Assembly: GCA_963825685.1 (NCBI GenBank)
Contig: CAWGUD010000041.1
Span: 1-64,000, forward strand
Direction: 5' to 3'
Origin: JAOUEA01 sp963825685
Lineage (GTDB): Bacteria > Actinomycetota > UBA4738 > HRBIN12
Length of the DNA: 64,000 bases
Position 1 is the first letter of the stretch. Every line of letters begins with the position of its first letter. Below are positions 1-9,042 of this stretch, one piece after another. The position numbers were made by a program, and so were the translations under genes. Below the pieces are notes generated by a model. It was not told the DNA's origin and made no database searches. It saw only the letters and a program-made list of their open reading frames with translations.

Positions 1-83
1 GCCCGGGGTGGGAGTCGAACCCACACGCCCTCTCGGGCCGGCGCTTTTAAGGCGCCTCCGTCTACCAGTTCCGGCACCCGGGC
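1..83 (-). tRNA. tRNA-Leu (anticodon TAA)
   Basis: Read on the minus strand, the sequence folds as a class II tRNA. The 7-bp acceptor stem GCCCGGG/CCCGGGC closes the ends, the anticodon stem GGCGC/GCGCC encloses the loop CTTAAAA, a long variable arm follows, and the T arm contains GGTTCGACTCC. The loop places TAA at the anticodon, which decodes UUA leucine. The discriminator base lies just outside the window, so the 3' end is cut by one base here and it cannot be seen whether CCA is encoded. Confidence 0.95.
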
Positions 84-131
84 TTCGACGGCGATGCTAG
101 TCGCCCGTCGCGGCCTCGTACCATCGTGGGC

Positions 132-1155
132 ATGCGCGATCTCCGTGAGCTGCCGAAGGTCGAGCTCCACATCCACCTCGAGGGCGCGATGCGCATCGAG
201 ACGGTCCGCGAGCTCGTCGATCGCAACGGCGTCCCGACCCCGTCCGGCCTCGGGCCCGACGGATGGCGCTTCGACGGCCCCGCTCACTTCATCGACCAGT
301 ACATCGCGCTCTGCGACCTGTTCACGGAGTTGGACGACTTCCGGCGGCTGGGGCTCGAGGTCACCGAGGACCTCGCCGCGAACGGGGTTCGTTACGCGGA
401 GGCGGTCTTCACGCCCTCGGCGCACGCGGCCGCGTTCGGCGACGACTGGACGTCGCCGCTGGAGGCGATGCTCGACGGCCTGGCCGCCGGCGCCCGCGAC
501 CACGGCACGGTGGTACGCGTCACGCCGGACGTGGTGCGGGACGTCGGACTCGACGCCGCCGAGCGCACGCTCGAGGCGGCGCTGACGTTCATCGACGACG
601 GGGTCGTCGGCCTGAACTGCGCGGGCAGCGAGACGAGCGAGATCGAGCCGTTCGCCCACGTGTTCCGGGCGGCGAAGGACGCCGGCCTGCGGTCGGTCCC
701 CCACGCCGGCGAGTGGGCGGGGCCCGAGAACGTCTGGCAGACGCTCGAGCACTTCCTGCCGGACCGCATCGGACACGGCGTGCGCGCGATCGACGACCCG
801 CGGCTCGTCGAACGGCTCGCGACCGACGCGATCCCGCTCGAGGTCTCCCCGATCTCGAACGTCGCGACGGGCGCGTACCCGTCGCTGCGAGGCACACCCG
901 TTCCTGCGGCTGCGCGACGCGGGCGTCGTGGTCACCCTGAACTCCGACGACCCGCCGATGTTCGGCGCGTGGCTCACCGACGTCTTCGAGACCGCCCGGC
1001 GCGTCTGGCGCCTGTCCGACGAGGACCTCGCCGACCTCGCCCGCGCGGCGGTCCGCGCGTCGTTCGCCGACGAGGCCACGAAGGCCGGCATCGAGCGCGA
1101 CGTCGGCGAGTGGCTCACACGCCCTAGGCAGGAAGCGTTACCGGCTTCCGGGTAA
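132..1155 (+). CDS. add: Adenosine deaminase (one frameshift)
   Basis: This metal-dependent hydrolase deaminates adenosine to inosine in purine salvage. The N terminus LPKVELHIHLEG carries the HxH zinc motif. Further on are SVPHAGEWAG (catalytic HAGE), DRIGHGVRAI, and TLNSDDPPMF with the zinc-binding Asp. The reading frame changes near position 890: the first part runs to GAYPSLR and the rest, HPFLRLRDAGVVVTLNSDD onward, is one frame over. A single indel there restores a protein of about 340 residues, normal for the family. ATG at 132 is preferred over the GTG six bases upstream because family members begin just before LPK. Related enzymes such as aminodeoxyfutalosine deaminase cannot be excluded. 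Confidence 0.88.
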
Positions 1156-1189
1156 CCAGCATCACCTCCCCGCTACCGATACCTGGGGT

Positions 1190-1636
1190 ATGCGACGGAG
1201 ACTCCGGGCCGAGGACGGCTTCACGCTGGTCGAGATGATGATCGTGGTGCTGATCATCGGCCTGCTGATCGCGATCGCCCTGCCCACCTTCCTCGGGGCC
1301 CGCGCACGGGCGCAGGACCGCGCGGTGCAGACCGATGTGCGCAACGCCTTCCTGGCAGAACGCACCTTCTACACCGACGGAGCCACCTACACCGAGAACG
1401 CCCTCATCCTGGAGAACATCGAATCGGCGCTGGAGTACATCGCCGGCGACACGCCGCTCGCGATCGGACCGGTCTACGTGCACGTGCATCCGGTCGGGAA
1501 CGAGCTGTTCGTCTCGGGCCGCAGCACCTCGGGCACCTGCTTCTACCTGCGCGAGATCGACGGCCAGGGCGCCGAGTTCGCGTCGTCGTCGGGCTGCGGG
1601 GTCGCCGACGTGCAGACCTTCGGTTCGAGCTGGTAG
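1190..1636 (+). CDS. Type IV pilin-like protein
   Basis: The protein has 148 residues and begins with a classic class III prepilin leader. A short basic leader ends in Gly, followed by FTLVEMMIVVLIIGLLIAIA; the mature chain would start at Phe and has Glu at position 5. The long hydrophobic helix is followed by a small globular domain with two cysteines (TCFYL and SGCGV) that could form the C-terminal disulfide loop. No prepilin peptidase, pilus ATPase or platform gene lies nearby, so assembly functions must be encoded elsewhere. It may be a major or minor pilin or a pseudopilin. It lies between add and the nucleotide-sugar dehydrogenase on the same strand. Confidence 0.85.
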   Translation: MRRRLRAEDGFTLVEMMIVVLIIGLLIAIALPTFLGARARAQDRAVQTDVRNAFLAERTFYTDGATYTENALILENIESALEYIAGDTPLAIGPVYVHVHPVGNELFVSGRSTSGTCFYLREIDGQGAEFASSSGCGVADVQTFGSSW

Positions 1637-1692
1637 ACGCTGCTCGGCCGGAGTGCTTGCAGGTCACCGTGGGTCCCCTAGGCTCGGGAGCC

Positions 1693-3015
1693 ATGTCGAC
1701 GATGACCAGACCCGAGGTCGACCCGCTCGACGCCCTCGCGATCCGCATCCGCGACCGCTCGGCGACCGCCGCCGTGGTGGGGCTCGGCTACGTGGGGTTG
1801 CCGCTCCTGGTCGGCATGCACGCCGCCGGCTTCCGCGTGATCGGGGTCGACAGCGACGACGCCAAGGTCGACACGCTGCGGGGCCGCCGGTCGCACATCG
1901 GCGACGTCGCGGATTCGGAGGTCGAGGCGATGGACCGCGCCTCGTTCAGCGAGACGCCGGCGCCCCTCGCCGACGCCGACGTGATCGTGCTGTGTCTGCC
2001 GACCCCGCTCACCGACGGCGCCCCCGACCTCACGATGGTGCTGACCGCGGCCGAGGACGTGGCACGGTTCCTGACGCCGGGCGTGCTCGTGGTGCTCGAA
2101 TCGACGACCTACCCGGGCACCACCGAGGAGCTGCTCCGGCCGATCCTGGAGGCGTCGGGCCTGCAGGCGGGACGCGACTTCGCGCTGGGGTACAGCCCCG
2201 AACGCATCGATCCCGGGAACCGCGAGCACCGGCTCGACACCACCCCGAAGATCGTGTCGGGCCTCACCGACCGGTGCCGCGAGCTCGCGGTCTCGTTCTA
2301 CTCGGCGTTCATCCACACGGTGGTCACGACGTCGACGCCGCGAGAGGCCGAGATGGCCAAGCTGATCGAGAACACGTACCGGCAGGTGAACATCGCCCTC
2401 GTGAACGAGCTCGCCGTGCTCGCCCGCGACCTCGGCGTCGACATCTGGGAGTCGCTGCACGCCGCCGCCACGAAGCCCTTCGGCTACCAGCCCTTCTGGC
2501 CGGGCCCCGGCGTCGGCGGCCACTGCATCGCGATCGACCCCACCTACCTGTCGTGGCGCGCCGGGCAGCAGCTCGGCTACCGCGTGGAGTTCATCGAGCA
2601 TGCGAACGAGGTCAACAACCGCATGCCCGACTACGTGGTCTCGCGCATCGCCGAAGCGCTCAACGACGCAGGGAAGCCGATCAAGGGCTCCACGGTGCTC
2701 GGGGTGGGCGTCGCGTTCAAGCCCGGCATCGACGACCTGCGATCCTCGCCGTCGCTGATGGTGCTCGAGCGACTCGCCCGGCGAGGAGCCGTGGTCGGGT
2801 ACCACGACACGTTCGTGCCGCGATGCGAGATCGACGGCACCGAGCGCGAGTCGCTGCCGCTCGACGCCGACGTCGTCGGGCGCCACGACATCGTCGTGCT
2901 GCTGACCCCGCACGCCGATGTCGACGTGCACGCGCTCGTGAACACGGCGGCGATGGTGTTCGACGCCCGTGGCGTCACGGTGGGCATCGACGCGCCGAAC
3001 GTCGTGCGGCTCTGA
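1693..3015 (+). CDS. UDP-sugar 6-dehydrogenase (UDP-ManNAc/UDP-glucose dehydrogenase family)
   Basis: The 440-residue enzyme would oxidise a UDP-hexose to the uronate with NAD+. A Rossmann motif VVGLGYVGLPL lies near residue 30. The central domain has YSPERIDPGN and a Lys/Asn helix (AKLIENTYRQVNIA). The catalytic Cys sits in GPGVGGHCIAIDP, and the C-terminal domain has VAFKPGIDDLRSSPS. The HCI context and the PERI(D/N)PG motif favour the WecC/WbpA branch (UDP-N-acetylmannosamine dehydrogenase) over Ugd. The product would feed surface polysaccharide, but no glycosyltransferase cluster adjoins. ATG 1693 is chosen because the Rossmann fold then starts at a normal distance. Confidence 0.85.
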   Translation: MSTMTRPEVDPLDALAIRIRDRSATAAVVGLGYVGLPLLVGMHAAGFRVIGVDSDDAKVDTLRGRRSHIGDVADSEVEAMDRASFSETPAPLADADVIVLCLPTPLTDGAPDLTMVLTAAEDVARFLTPGVLVVLESTTYPGTTEELLRPILEASGLQAGRDFALGYSPERIDPGNREHRLDTTPKIVSGLTDRCRELAVSFYSAFIHTVVTTSTPREAEMAKLIENTYRQVNIALVNELAVLARDLGVDIWESLHAAATKPFGYQPFWPGPGVGGHCIAIDPTYLSWRAGQQLGYRVEFIEHANEVNNRMPDYVVSRIAEALNDAGKPIKGSTVLGVGVAFKPGIDDLRSSPSLMVLERLARRGAVVGYHDTFVPRCEIDGTERESLPLDADVVGRHDIVVLLTPHADVDVHALVNTAAMVFDARGVTVGIDAPNVVRL

Positions 3016-3023
3016 CGAGCCGC

Positions 3024-3896
3024 CTACGCCGGCCGCTCGTCGATCGTGATCGAGTCGATGTACACGGCCTCGGTCGGCACGCTCAGCTCGCCCGGGATGC
3101 CGGGGTTCTCGGTGCCGGCGACCTTGCCGATCGCCTCCACGACGTCGAGGCCGTCGGTCACCTCGCCGAAGATCGTGTACTCCCCCGACCCCGCCCCGGG
3201 GTCGAGCTGCGGGGTCGCGGCGAGCGTCACGAAGAACTGGCTGCCGTTCGTGCCGGGACCGCTGTTCGCGAACGCCATCATGCCCGGGGCGTCGAACGTC
3301 TGCTTCGGCGACGTCTCGATGTCGAAGGAGTACCCGGGGCCGCCCGAGCCGTCGCCCAGCGGGTCACCGCCCTGGATCACGAAGTCCTCCACGATGCGGT
3401 GGAACGTGAGCCCGTCGTAGAAGCCTCGTTCGGCGAGGAACACGAAGCTGTTCACGGCCTCGGGCGCGATGTCGGGGCGCAGCTCGGCCTCGAACGTGCC
3501 GCACGACGTCGCGATCGTCGCCGTGTACGTCGCCTGCTCGTCGATCGTCATGGGCGGGGGCCCGATGAACTGCGGGGTCTTCCCACCGGCGTCGGGTGGC
3601 GCCTCGCCGCCGCACGCCACGGTCGACGGCGGCTCGACCACGGGCGTCACCGAGCCCGACCGGGTCCCCGGCTCACCCGTGGGCTCTGCCGATGCGGTGA
3701 CCGACGGGGTCGCCGAGGCCGCGGGCTGCTCATCATCGCCGGTCAGGATCATGTACCCGGCGATCAGCAACGCCAGGCCCGCGACACCCCCGACGATTCC
3801 CAGCGTGAGGTCCCGGCGGCGCTTGGCCGCGTGCCGCTCGGCCTGCCGGCGCGCCGCCAACTTGGCGAGCTGCTTGTCCCTGGAACGATTGGGCAT
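3024..3896 (-). CDS. Membrane-anchored peptidyl-prolyl cis-trans isomerase (cyclophilin)
   Basis: The protein has 290 residues. A basic N terminus is followed by one membrane segment around residues 29-52 (TLGIVGGVAGLALLIAGYMI), a Ser/Thr/Pro-rich linker, then a cyclophilin domain from about residue 120 to the end. Cyclophilin signatures include LTFHRIVEDFVIQGGDP, GMMAFANSGPGTNGSQFFV and YTIFGEVTDGLDVV. This is the actinobacterial PpiB-like arrangement, with the isomerase outside the membrane assisting folding of exported proteins. It follows ppx on the same strand with a 13-base gap, so cotranscription with ppx and DUF501 is likely. Confidence 0.92.
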   Translation of the reverse strand: MPNRSRDKQLAKLAARRQAERHAAKRRRDLTLGIVGGVAGLALLIAGYMILTGDDEQPAASATPSVTASAEPTGEPGTRSGSVTPVVEPPSTVACGGEAPPDAGGKTPQFIGPPPMTIDEQATYTATIATSCGTFEAELRPDIAPEAVNSFVFLAERGFYDGLTFHRIVEDFVIQGGDPLGDGSGGPGYSFDIETSPKQTFDAPGMMAFANSGPGTNGSQFFVTLAATPQLDPGAGSGEYTIFGEVTDGLDVVEAIGKVAGTENPGIPGELSVPTEAVYIDSITIDERPA

Positions 3897-3909
3897 ACGG
3901 CCGCAGAGG

Positions 3910-4848
3910 TTACCCGCCGAGCATCTCGAGGGCCAAGCCGTCGAGGATGTCGGTCTCGCTCACGAGCACGCGGTCGAGCTCGAACCGCCGCATCGTGGCG
4001 ACGAGGATCACGGCGCCGGCGACGATCACGTCGCCGCGACCGGGCGCCATCACCGGCAGCGCGGCGCGCTCGGCGTCGGTCATCGCCGACAAGGCATCGC
4101 GCACCCGCTCGGCGTCTTCGCGCGTGAGCCACGTGCGATGGATGCGGTCGGGGTCGTAGCGAGGCAGGTCGAGCGCGATGGCCTGCAGCGTGGTCGCCGT
4201 GCCCGCGACGGCGACGAACGTGCGCGCGTCGCCCACCGTCACCGAGGCGTCGACCTCGTCGAGCACCGAGGCCACGTCGGCTTCCAGGGCGGCGAGGTCC
4301 TCGGCCGTCGGCGGATCGTGCCGCACGTGGCGCTCGGTCATGCGCACGCTGCCCATGCGCGTCGAGATCGCGTGCTCGGCGACGCCCGGCGACCGACCGA
4401 CCACGAACTCCGTCGAGCCTCCGCCGATGTCCTGGACCGCGAACGGCCCCCACGAGGGGTCGAGCCCGTGGGTGCCGCCGAGGAACGAGAGGCCCGCTTC
4501 CTGCTCGCCGGTGATCACCTCGAGCTCGGAGCCGGCGAGCGTGCGGACCGCCGCCGCGTACTCGTCGCGGTTCTCCGCGTCCCGCACGGCGCTCGTCGCC
4601 CCCACCCGGATGCGCTCGGCCCCGAGAGCCCGGGCGCGGCGACAGAACGCGCCGAGCGCCTCGACGGTGCGGACGAGCGCGTCGTGGTCGAAGCGGCCGG
4701 TGCGGTCGACACCCAGGCCGAGCCTGGTGATCAGCATGTCGCGCGCGAGCTCGGTCGCGGGCGCGCCCGGTTCGGCGGCCGGCTCCACCACGAGCAGCCG
4801 GATCGAGTTCGTGCCCTGATCGATCGCCGCGACCCTGCCGCGGCCGTT
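3910..4848 (-). CDS. ppx: Exopolyphosphatase / guanosine pentaphosphate phosphohydrolase family
   Basis: The Ppx/GppA phosphatase domain covers the whole protein. The first phosphate loop AAIDQGTNSIRLLV is at the N terminus, the second VQDIGGGSTEFVV is in the middle, and GTATTLQA follows. The protein is of the short actinobacterial Ppx2 type, about 310 residues, without the C-terminal HD domain. It hydrolyses inorganic polyphosphate or pppGpp. The start is obscured: the preceding DUF501 gene runs out of frame into it without a stop, implying a one-base indel near 4835-4860. The true start is probably a GTG or ATG overlapping the end of DUF501. The 5' boundary given is approximate. Confidence 0.88.
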   Translation of the reverse strand, partial: NGRGRVAAIDQGTNSIRLLVVEPAAEPGAPATELARDMLITRLGLGVDRTGRFDHDALVRTVEALGAFCRRARALGAERIRVGATSAVRDAENRDEYAAAVRTLAGSELEVITGEQEAGLSFLGGTHGLDPSWGPFAVQDIGGGSTEFVVGRSPGVAEHAISTRMGSVRMTERHVRHDPPTAEDLAALEADVASVLDEVDASVTVGDARTFVAVAGTATTLQAIALDLPRYDPDRIHRTWLTREDAERVRDALSAMTDAERAALPVMAPGRGDVIVAGAVILVATMRRFELDRVLVSETDILDGLALEMLGG

Positions 4849-5344
4849 GCTCGGCGTGCACCGGCTCGATGCGCTCGGCGACCCACGCCCCCACCGGATC
4901 GTCGCCCCCGGCGAGCCGGTAGGCGTAGTGCGCGTGCAGGCACTTGATGCCGACGCGGGTGCCCGCCACGCCACCCCACGCGCGGGCGGCGGCGAGGTCG
5001 GTCGCCCGGTCGGCGGCGTACGCGTCGTGGGCCGCCTCGACGGACGCGCGGAACCCTTCGTCGTCGGTCATCCGTTCGTTCAGACGAGCGATCCATCCCT
5101 GCGACTCGATCCGCGAGATCGCCTTGACGGCGTCGGGACAGGTGAGCCAGTACGTCGTGGGGAACGGGTCCCCGGCCGCGTCGATCGGCACGTTGCGGAT
5201 CACGAGCGGATGGCCCCCCGTGCACCGCGCCACGACCGTGAACGGCGTCGTCGGCTCGCGGCCGAGCTGGTCGCGCACGGCGGCGAGGTCGGCGGCACGC
5301 AGCTCTCGCTGCGCGGTCGGCATCGGCTCGGTCATGGCGCCCAT
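4849..5344 (-). CDS. DUF501 family protein
   Basis: This is a roughly 165-residue protein of the actinobacterial DUF501 family. It is recognised by the region FTVVARCTGGHPLVIRNVP, the YWLTCPDAVKAISRIESQGW core, and the C-terminal stretch WGGVAGTRVGIKCLHAHYAY, which holds the conserved Cys and His residues. The function is unknown. Its position directly before ppx and after eno-ftsB is conserved in actinobacteria (Rv1025 lies between Rv1024 and Rv1026 in M. tuberculosis). No stop codon appears before the frame runs into ppx, so an indel near the junction is inferred. ATG codons at 5344 and 5335 are both possible starts. Confidence 0.85.
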
Positions 5345-5385
5345 GTTCCCAGGGGCGCGCGGCTCACCGCCGGTAGGCTGCGCCG

Positions 5386-5943
5386 ATGCGCGACCGTTCC
5401 TTCACCTCGATCGAGACCGCGCGGCTGCGGCTGCGTCGCTTCGCGCCGCGCGACGTCGGAGCCTTCCATGCGTACCGGGTCGACGACGACGTCGCTCGAT
5501 TCCAGTCGTGGCAGGACTACACCGTGGAGCAGGCCGAGGCCTTCGTCGACGAGATGGAAAGGGCCGACCCGGGGGTGCCCGGCGAGCCGTTCCAGTTCGC
5601 GATCGCGCGGCTGCGCGACGATGCGCTCGTCGGCGACTGCATGCTCGCGCTCGACGCCGGCGACCCCGCGATCGCCGAGATCGGGTACACGGTCGACCGC
5701 TCGCACCAGGGACACGGGTACGCGACCGAGGCCGCGCGGGCGCTGCTGGGCTACGCGTTCGAGCGACAGGGCGTCGGCGCCGTCCGCGCCGTGACCGACA
5801 CGAGGAACGCGGCGTCGATCGTCGTCGCCGAGCGGCTCGGCATGGCGCTCGTCGCCACCGTGCACACGACGTTCAAGGGCGAGGCGTGTGACGAGCACAC
5901 GTACGAGATCGGCCGCGAGGCGTGGGAAGCTCGGCGGGCGTGA
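5386..5943 (+). CDS. GNAT N-acetyltransferase (RimJ/RimL type)
   Basis: The 185-residue protein opens with the family hallmark TARLRLRRFAPRD and contains the acetyl-CoA loop region YTVDRSHQGHGYATEAARAL, followed by VTDTRNAASIVVAERLGM. This is the arrangement of RimJ/RimL-like acetyltransferases that modify protein N termini or small molecules. The substrate cannot be told from sequence. It is transcribed divergently from DUF501 with only about 40 bases between the starts, so the two promoters must overlap. It converges with the S1-domain gene 8 bases downstream. Confidence 0.88.
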   Translation: MRDRSFTSIETARLRLRRFAPRDVGAFHAYRVDDDVARFQSWQDYTVEQAEAFVDEMERADPGVPGEPFQFAIARLRDDALVGDCMLALDAGDPAIAEIGYTVDRSHQGHGYATEAARALLGYAFERQGVGAVRAVTDTRNAASIVVAERLGMALVATVHTTFKGEACDEHTYEIGREAWEARRA

Positions 5944-5950
5944 GCAGCCG

Positions 5951-6289
5951 CTACTTGCGCTTGTGCTCGACGGCGCGCTTGTAGTCGACCAGGCGCTCCT
6001 CGCTCTGCCGCATGAACTTCTTGAGCATCTGCTCGAACTCCGGGTCGGAGCCGCGACGCGGTCGCGGCGGGGCGGGGTCCTGCAGGGCCTTGATCGAGAG
6101 GTCGATCTTGCCGTCTTCCTTGATCGCCCGCACCTTGGCCTGCACGACGTCGCCCTCGCGGAGATGCTCGTGCACGTCCTTCACGTAGTTGCGGTCGATC
6201 TCGGAGATGTGGACCAATCCGAGGCGGCCGTCCTCGAGTTTGAGGAACGCTCCGTATGGCGTGATGCGCTCGACGGTGCCGTCGATCAC
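5951..6289 (-). CDS. S1 RNA-binding domain protein
   Basis: The protein has about 112 residues. An S1 OB-fold occupies residues 1-70 (GTVERITPYGAFLKLEDGRL, GLVHISEID, GDVVQAKVRAIKEDGKIDLS), followed by a basic, Pro/Arg-rich tail ending AVEHKRK. Small single-S1 proteins of this type bind RNA and are often linked with ribosomes or RNA degradation. The GTG at 6289 is the first usable start, but homologous reading (DIAEIEIGAVIDGTV) continues about eight codons upstream. There, a GGAAAGGGG purine run precedes GCATCTGACATC, where a lost base could have removed an ATG. The true start is therefore probably near 6315. Confidence 0.85.
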   Translation of the reverse strand: MIDGTVERITPYGAFLKLEDGRLGLVHISEIDRNYVKDVHEHLREGDVVQAKVRAIKEDGKIDLSIKALQDPAPPRPRRGSDPEFEQMLKKFMRQSEERLVDYKRAVEHKRK

Positions 6290-6430
6290 CGCGCCGATCT
6301 CGATCTCAGCGATGTCAGATGCCCCTTTCCCTTGCGAACCCGGCCTTTCCGGGCGAGGCGGCCAGTGTGACGGGGATGCAGGAACCCGTCAATCGGCGGC
6401 CGGCGTGGCTCGCGACGGTAGCATCCGTCG

Positions 6431-7293
6431 ATGGAGGTGACCCCGCTCCCCGACGCCGCGTCGTTCCTCGCCGCGGCCGCGCCCGTGCTCGAGCGCGACA
6501 CGGCCGCCAACAACCTGCCGCTGGGCATCGCGCAGCAGCTCGTCGACCGGCCGGACACCTACCCCGAGGCCTTCTTCTGGGTGGCCGCCGAGTCCGGCCG
6601 GGTCGTCGGCGCCGCGATGCGCACGCCGCCGTACCCGGCGATCCTGGCGGATCCCCTCCGCGACGGCGTGATCGACGCCTTCGTCGCGACCTTCACCGAC
6701 GTGCACCCGGACCTGCCCGGCGTCACCGCGAACGAACCGTGGGCGAGCCGCTTCGCCGACGCGTGGACCGCCGCGACCGGTGTTCCGTGGCACCGCAGCA
6801 TCGGTCAGGGCGTCTACGCGCTCACGGCGGTGCGACCCCCTCGGCCCGCCGCCGGGGTCGGCACGAGCCGCGACCGCCGACGATCGCCCCCTGCTCCGAC
6901 GGTGGATGGACGCGTTCGCCGCGGAGGCGCTCCAGGCGATGCCGCGAGACGAGGGCGACATGGAACGCGGGATCGACGCGCGGATGGGGCCGGGCGCCGC
7001 GGGGGGATTCACGTTCTGGGAGGTCGAGGGCCGGCCCGTCTCGCTCACCGGCTGGATGCCGCATCCCCGGCGGCGCCCGCATCGGGCCCGTGTACACGCC
7101 ATCCGAGGAGCGGGGGCGCGGCTACGCCTCGAACCTCGTCGCCGAGGTCAGCGCCCGCATGCTCGACGACGGCGCCGCGGCGTGCTTCCTGTACACGGAC
7201 CTCGCCAATCCCACCTCGAACGCGGTCTACCGACGCATCGGCTACGAGCAGGTGGCCGAGTCCTCGATGATCCGATTCGGCGACCCGGCGTGA
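6431..7293 (+). CDS. GNAT family acetyltransferase (two frameshifts)
   Basis: The reconstructed protein has about 285 residues and a GNAT fold. The N-terminal half includes LERDTAANNLPLGIAQQLVD and YPEAFFWVAAESGRVVGAAM. The C-terminal half has the acetyl-CoA motif PVYTPSEERGRGYASNLVAE and YTDLANPTSNAVYRRIGYEQ. The frame must be shifted near 6835 (after LTAVRPP) and again near 7075 (after LTGWMPHP) to keep this reading. All three segments have the same codon bias, so sequencing error is more likely than decay. The substrate is unknown. It converges on ftsB with a gap of 6 bases. Confidence 0.75.
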
Positions 7294-7299
7294 CGCCGG

Positions 7300-7726
7300 T
7301 CAGCAGCGGGGCGTCGGAGGTGCGCCCCGCGACGGCACCATCACGAACGCGGTCTCTCCCGGGACGAACCATGCCCAGGCACTCGCGGGCGAGCTGCTCG
7401 AGATAGGTGGGGTCGGTGAACCGGTCGATGCGGGCCTCGAGCTGGGCGTTGCGATAGGCCAGCTCCTCGGCCTGGCGTTCCATCCGGGCGAGGTTGCTGC
7501 GCTGATCGAGCAGGGCGCGCAGGGGCGCCACCGCCAGCGTCAGCAGGATCAACGCGACGACCGCGAGCACCGCGGCGCGAGCCGTGAGGCGGGGGTGCGA
7601 CGTGTGGCCGCGGGCGACCTCGTGCCGGCCGGCCGTGCGGCGCCGCGGGGGTCGGTCACGGGCCACGTCGGGCGTGGGCGTCGCGCTTCGCCTCGCGGCG
7701 GTCGGGGAAGGGACCGCTGAGCTCAT
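7300..7726 (-). CDS. ftsB: Septum formation initiator, FtsB/DivIC family (one frameshift)
   Basis: This is a bitopic division protein. A basic, Pro-rich cytoplasmic N terminus of about 50 residues precedes a membrane helix (RAAVLAVVALILLTLAVAPL) and a coiled coil (LARMERQAEELAYRNAQLEA). The family signature TYLEQLARECLGMVRPGE follows. The frame slips near 7362; reading one frame over gives ETAFVMVPSRG and a TGA at 7300-7302, the usual FtsB ending. FtsB with FtsL and FtsQ builds the divisome scaffold. The start lies 4 bases beyond the eno stop, the conserved eno-ftsB arrangement of actinobacteria. Confidence 0.88.
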
Positions 7727-7729
7727 GCC

Positions 7730-9019
7730 CTACGCGACCCCCGGCGGTGCGCCCGAGAGCGACCGCCCGCCCAGGTATCGAGCCTGGTCGCCGAGCTCCT
7801 CCTCGATGCGGAGCAGCTGGTTGTACTTCGCCGTGCGCTCGCCGCGGCTGGGCGCGCCGGTCTTGATCTGGCCCGCGTTCGTCGCGACCGCGAGGTCGGC
7901 GATCACCGTGTCCTCGGTCTCGCCGCTGCGATGCGACACCACGTTCGTGTAGCCGCTGCGCGTCGCGAGCGCCATCGTGTCGAGGGTCTCGGTGAGCGAG
8001 CCGATCTGGTTCACCTTGATCAGGATCGAGTTCGCGACGCCATCACGGATGCCTCGCTCGAGCCGCTCGCCGTTCGTGACGAAGAGGTCGTCGCCGACGA
8101 TCTGGACGCGCGAGCCGAGCGCCCGCGTGAGCGTCAGCCATCCCTCCCAGTCGTCCTGGTCGAGGCCGTCCTCGATCGAGACGATCGGGAACCGGTCGAC
8201 CAGGTCGGACCAGAACACGACCATCTCGTCGGCCGTGCGGTCGGCTCCCTCGAGCCGGTAGCGGCCGTCGTCGGTCCGCAGCTCGCTCGTGGCCGGGTCC
8301 ATCGCGAGCGCGACGTCGTCGCCGGGCGTGAGGCCGGCGGCCTCGATCGCGCGTATCAGCCACTCGAGGGCCTCGCTCGTCGTCGCGATCTCGGGCGCGA
8401 ACCCCCCTTCGTCGCCGACGCCGGTCGCCAGGCCCTCGTCGTGCAGCAACCCCTTGAGCGCGTGGAAGCACTCCGCGCCCCACCGCAGCGCCTCGCTGAA
8501 CGACGCGGCGCCGACCGGCATCACCATGAACTCCTGCGGCTCGAGCTCGTTGTCGGCGTGGACCCCGCCGTTGATCACGTTCATCATCGGGGTCGGCAGC
8601 ACGTGCGCGTTGGGGCCGCCCAGGTAGCGGTAGAGCGGCAGCCCGTTCGCATCGGCGGCTGCCCTCGCGACGGCCATCGAGACGCCCAGCACGGCGTTCG
8701 CGCCGAGCTCGGACTTCGCGTCGGTGCCGTCGAGCGCGAGCAGGGCCGCGTCGACGCCGCGCTGGTCGAACGCGTCGGCGCCGGAGAGCGCCTCGGCGAT
8801 GCGGCCGTTCACGTTCGCGACCGCGCCGAGCACGCCCTTGCCGCCGAACCGTTCCCCGCCGTCGCGGAGCTCGATCGCCTCGTGCTCGCCGGTCGAGGCG
8901 CCGCTCGGCACGCCGGCGCGCCCGAACGCGCCGTCGTCGAGCCAGACGTCGACCTCGACGGTGGGGTTGCCGCGGGAATCCAGGATCTCGCGGGCGTGGA
9001 CGGACTCGATCGAAGACAT
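7730..9019 (-). CDS. eno: Enolase
   Basis: The 429-residue enzyme converts 2-phosphoglycerate to phosphoenolpyruvate in glycolysis. It reads intact from ATG 9019. It begins with AREILDSRGNPTVEVDVWL, has the SGASTGEHEA loop, the catalytic region GVGDEGGFAP, magnesium ligands in SIEDGLDQDDW and VGDDLFVTN, the catalytic Lys in ILIKVNQIGSLTET, and SHRSGETEDT near the C terminus. Length and motifs are fully normal. It is transcribed directly into ftsB. Confidence 0.98.
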   Translation of the reverse strand: MSSIESVHAREILDSRGNPTVEVDVWLDDGAFGRAGVPSGASTGEHEAIELRDGGERFGGKGVLGAVANVNGRIAEALSGADAFDQRGVDAALLALDGTDAKSELGANAVLGVSMAVARAAADANGLPLYRYLGGPNAHVLPTPMMNVINGGVHADNELEPQEFMVMPVGAASFSEALRWGAECFHALKGLLHDEGLATGVGDEGGFAPEIATTSEALEWLIRAIEAAGLTPGDDVALAMDPATSELRTDDGRYRLEGADRTADEMVVFWSDLVDRFPIVSIEDGLDQDDWEGWLTLTRALGSRVQIVGDDLFVTNGERLERGIRDGVANSILIKVNQIGSLTETLDTMALATRSGYTNVVSHRSGETEDTVIADLAVATNAGQIKTGAPSRGERTAKYNQLLRIEEELGDQARYLGGRSLSGAPPGVA

Positions 9020-9042
9020 CGGAGGACGATGGTAGCCGACGC

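Noticed and set aside
1335..4127. Open frame of 930 codons on the plus strand
   Set aside because: The translation is Arg/Pro-rich and runs across three real genes (pilin, nucleotide-sugar dehydrogenase, cyclophilin) in the wrong frame, as expected in high-GC DNA.
3764..5344. A single DUF501-extended 526-residue fusion protein
   Set aside because: After the DUF501 domain the frame is Arg-rich and opposes the Ppx reading, which has clear motifs one frame over. A one-base indel at the junction explains this better than a fusion.
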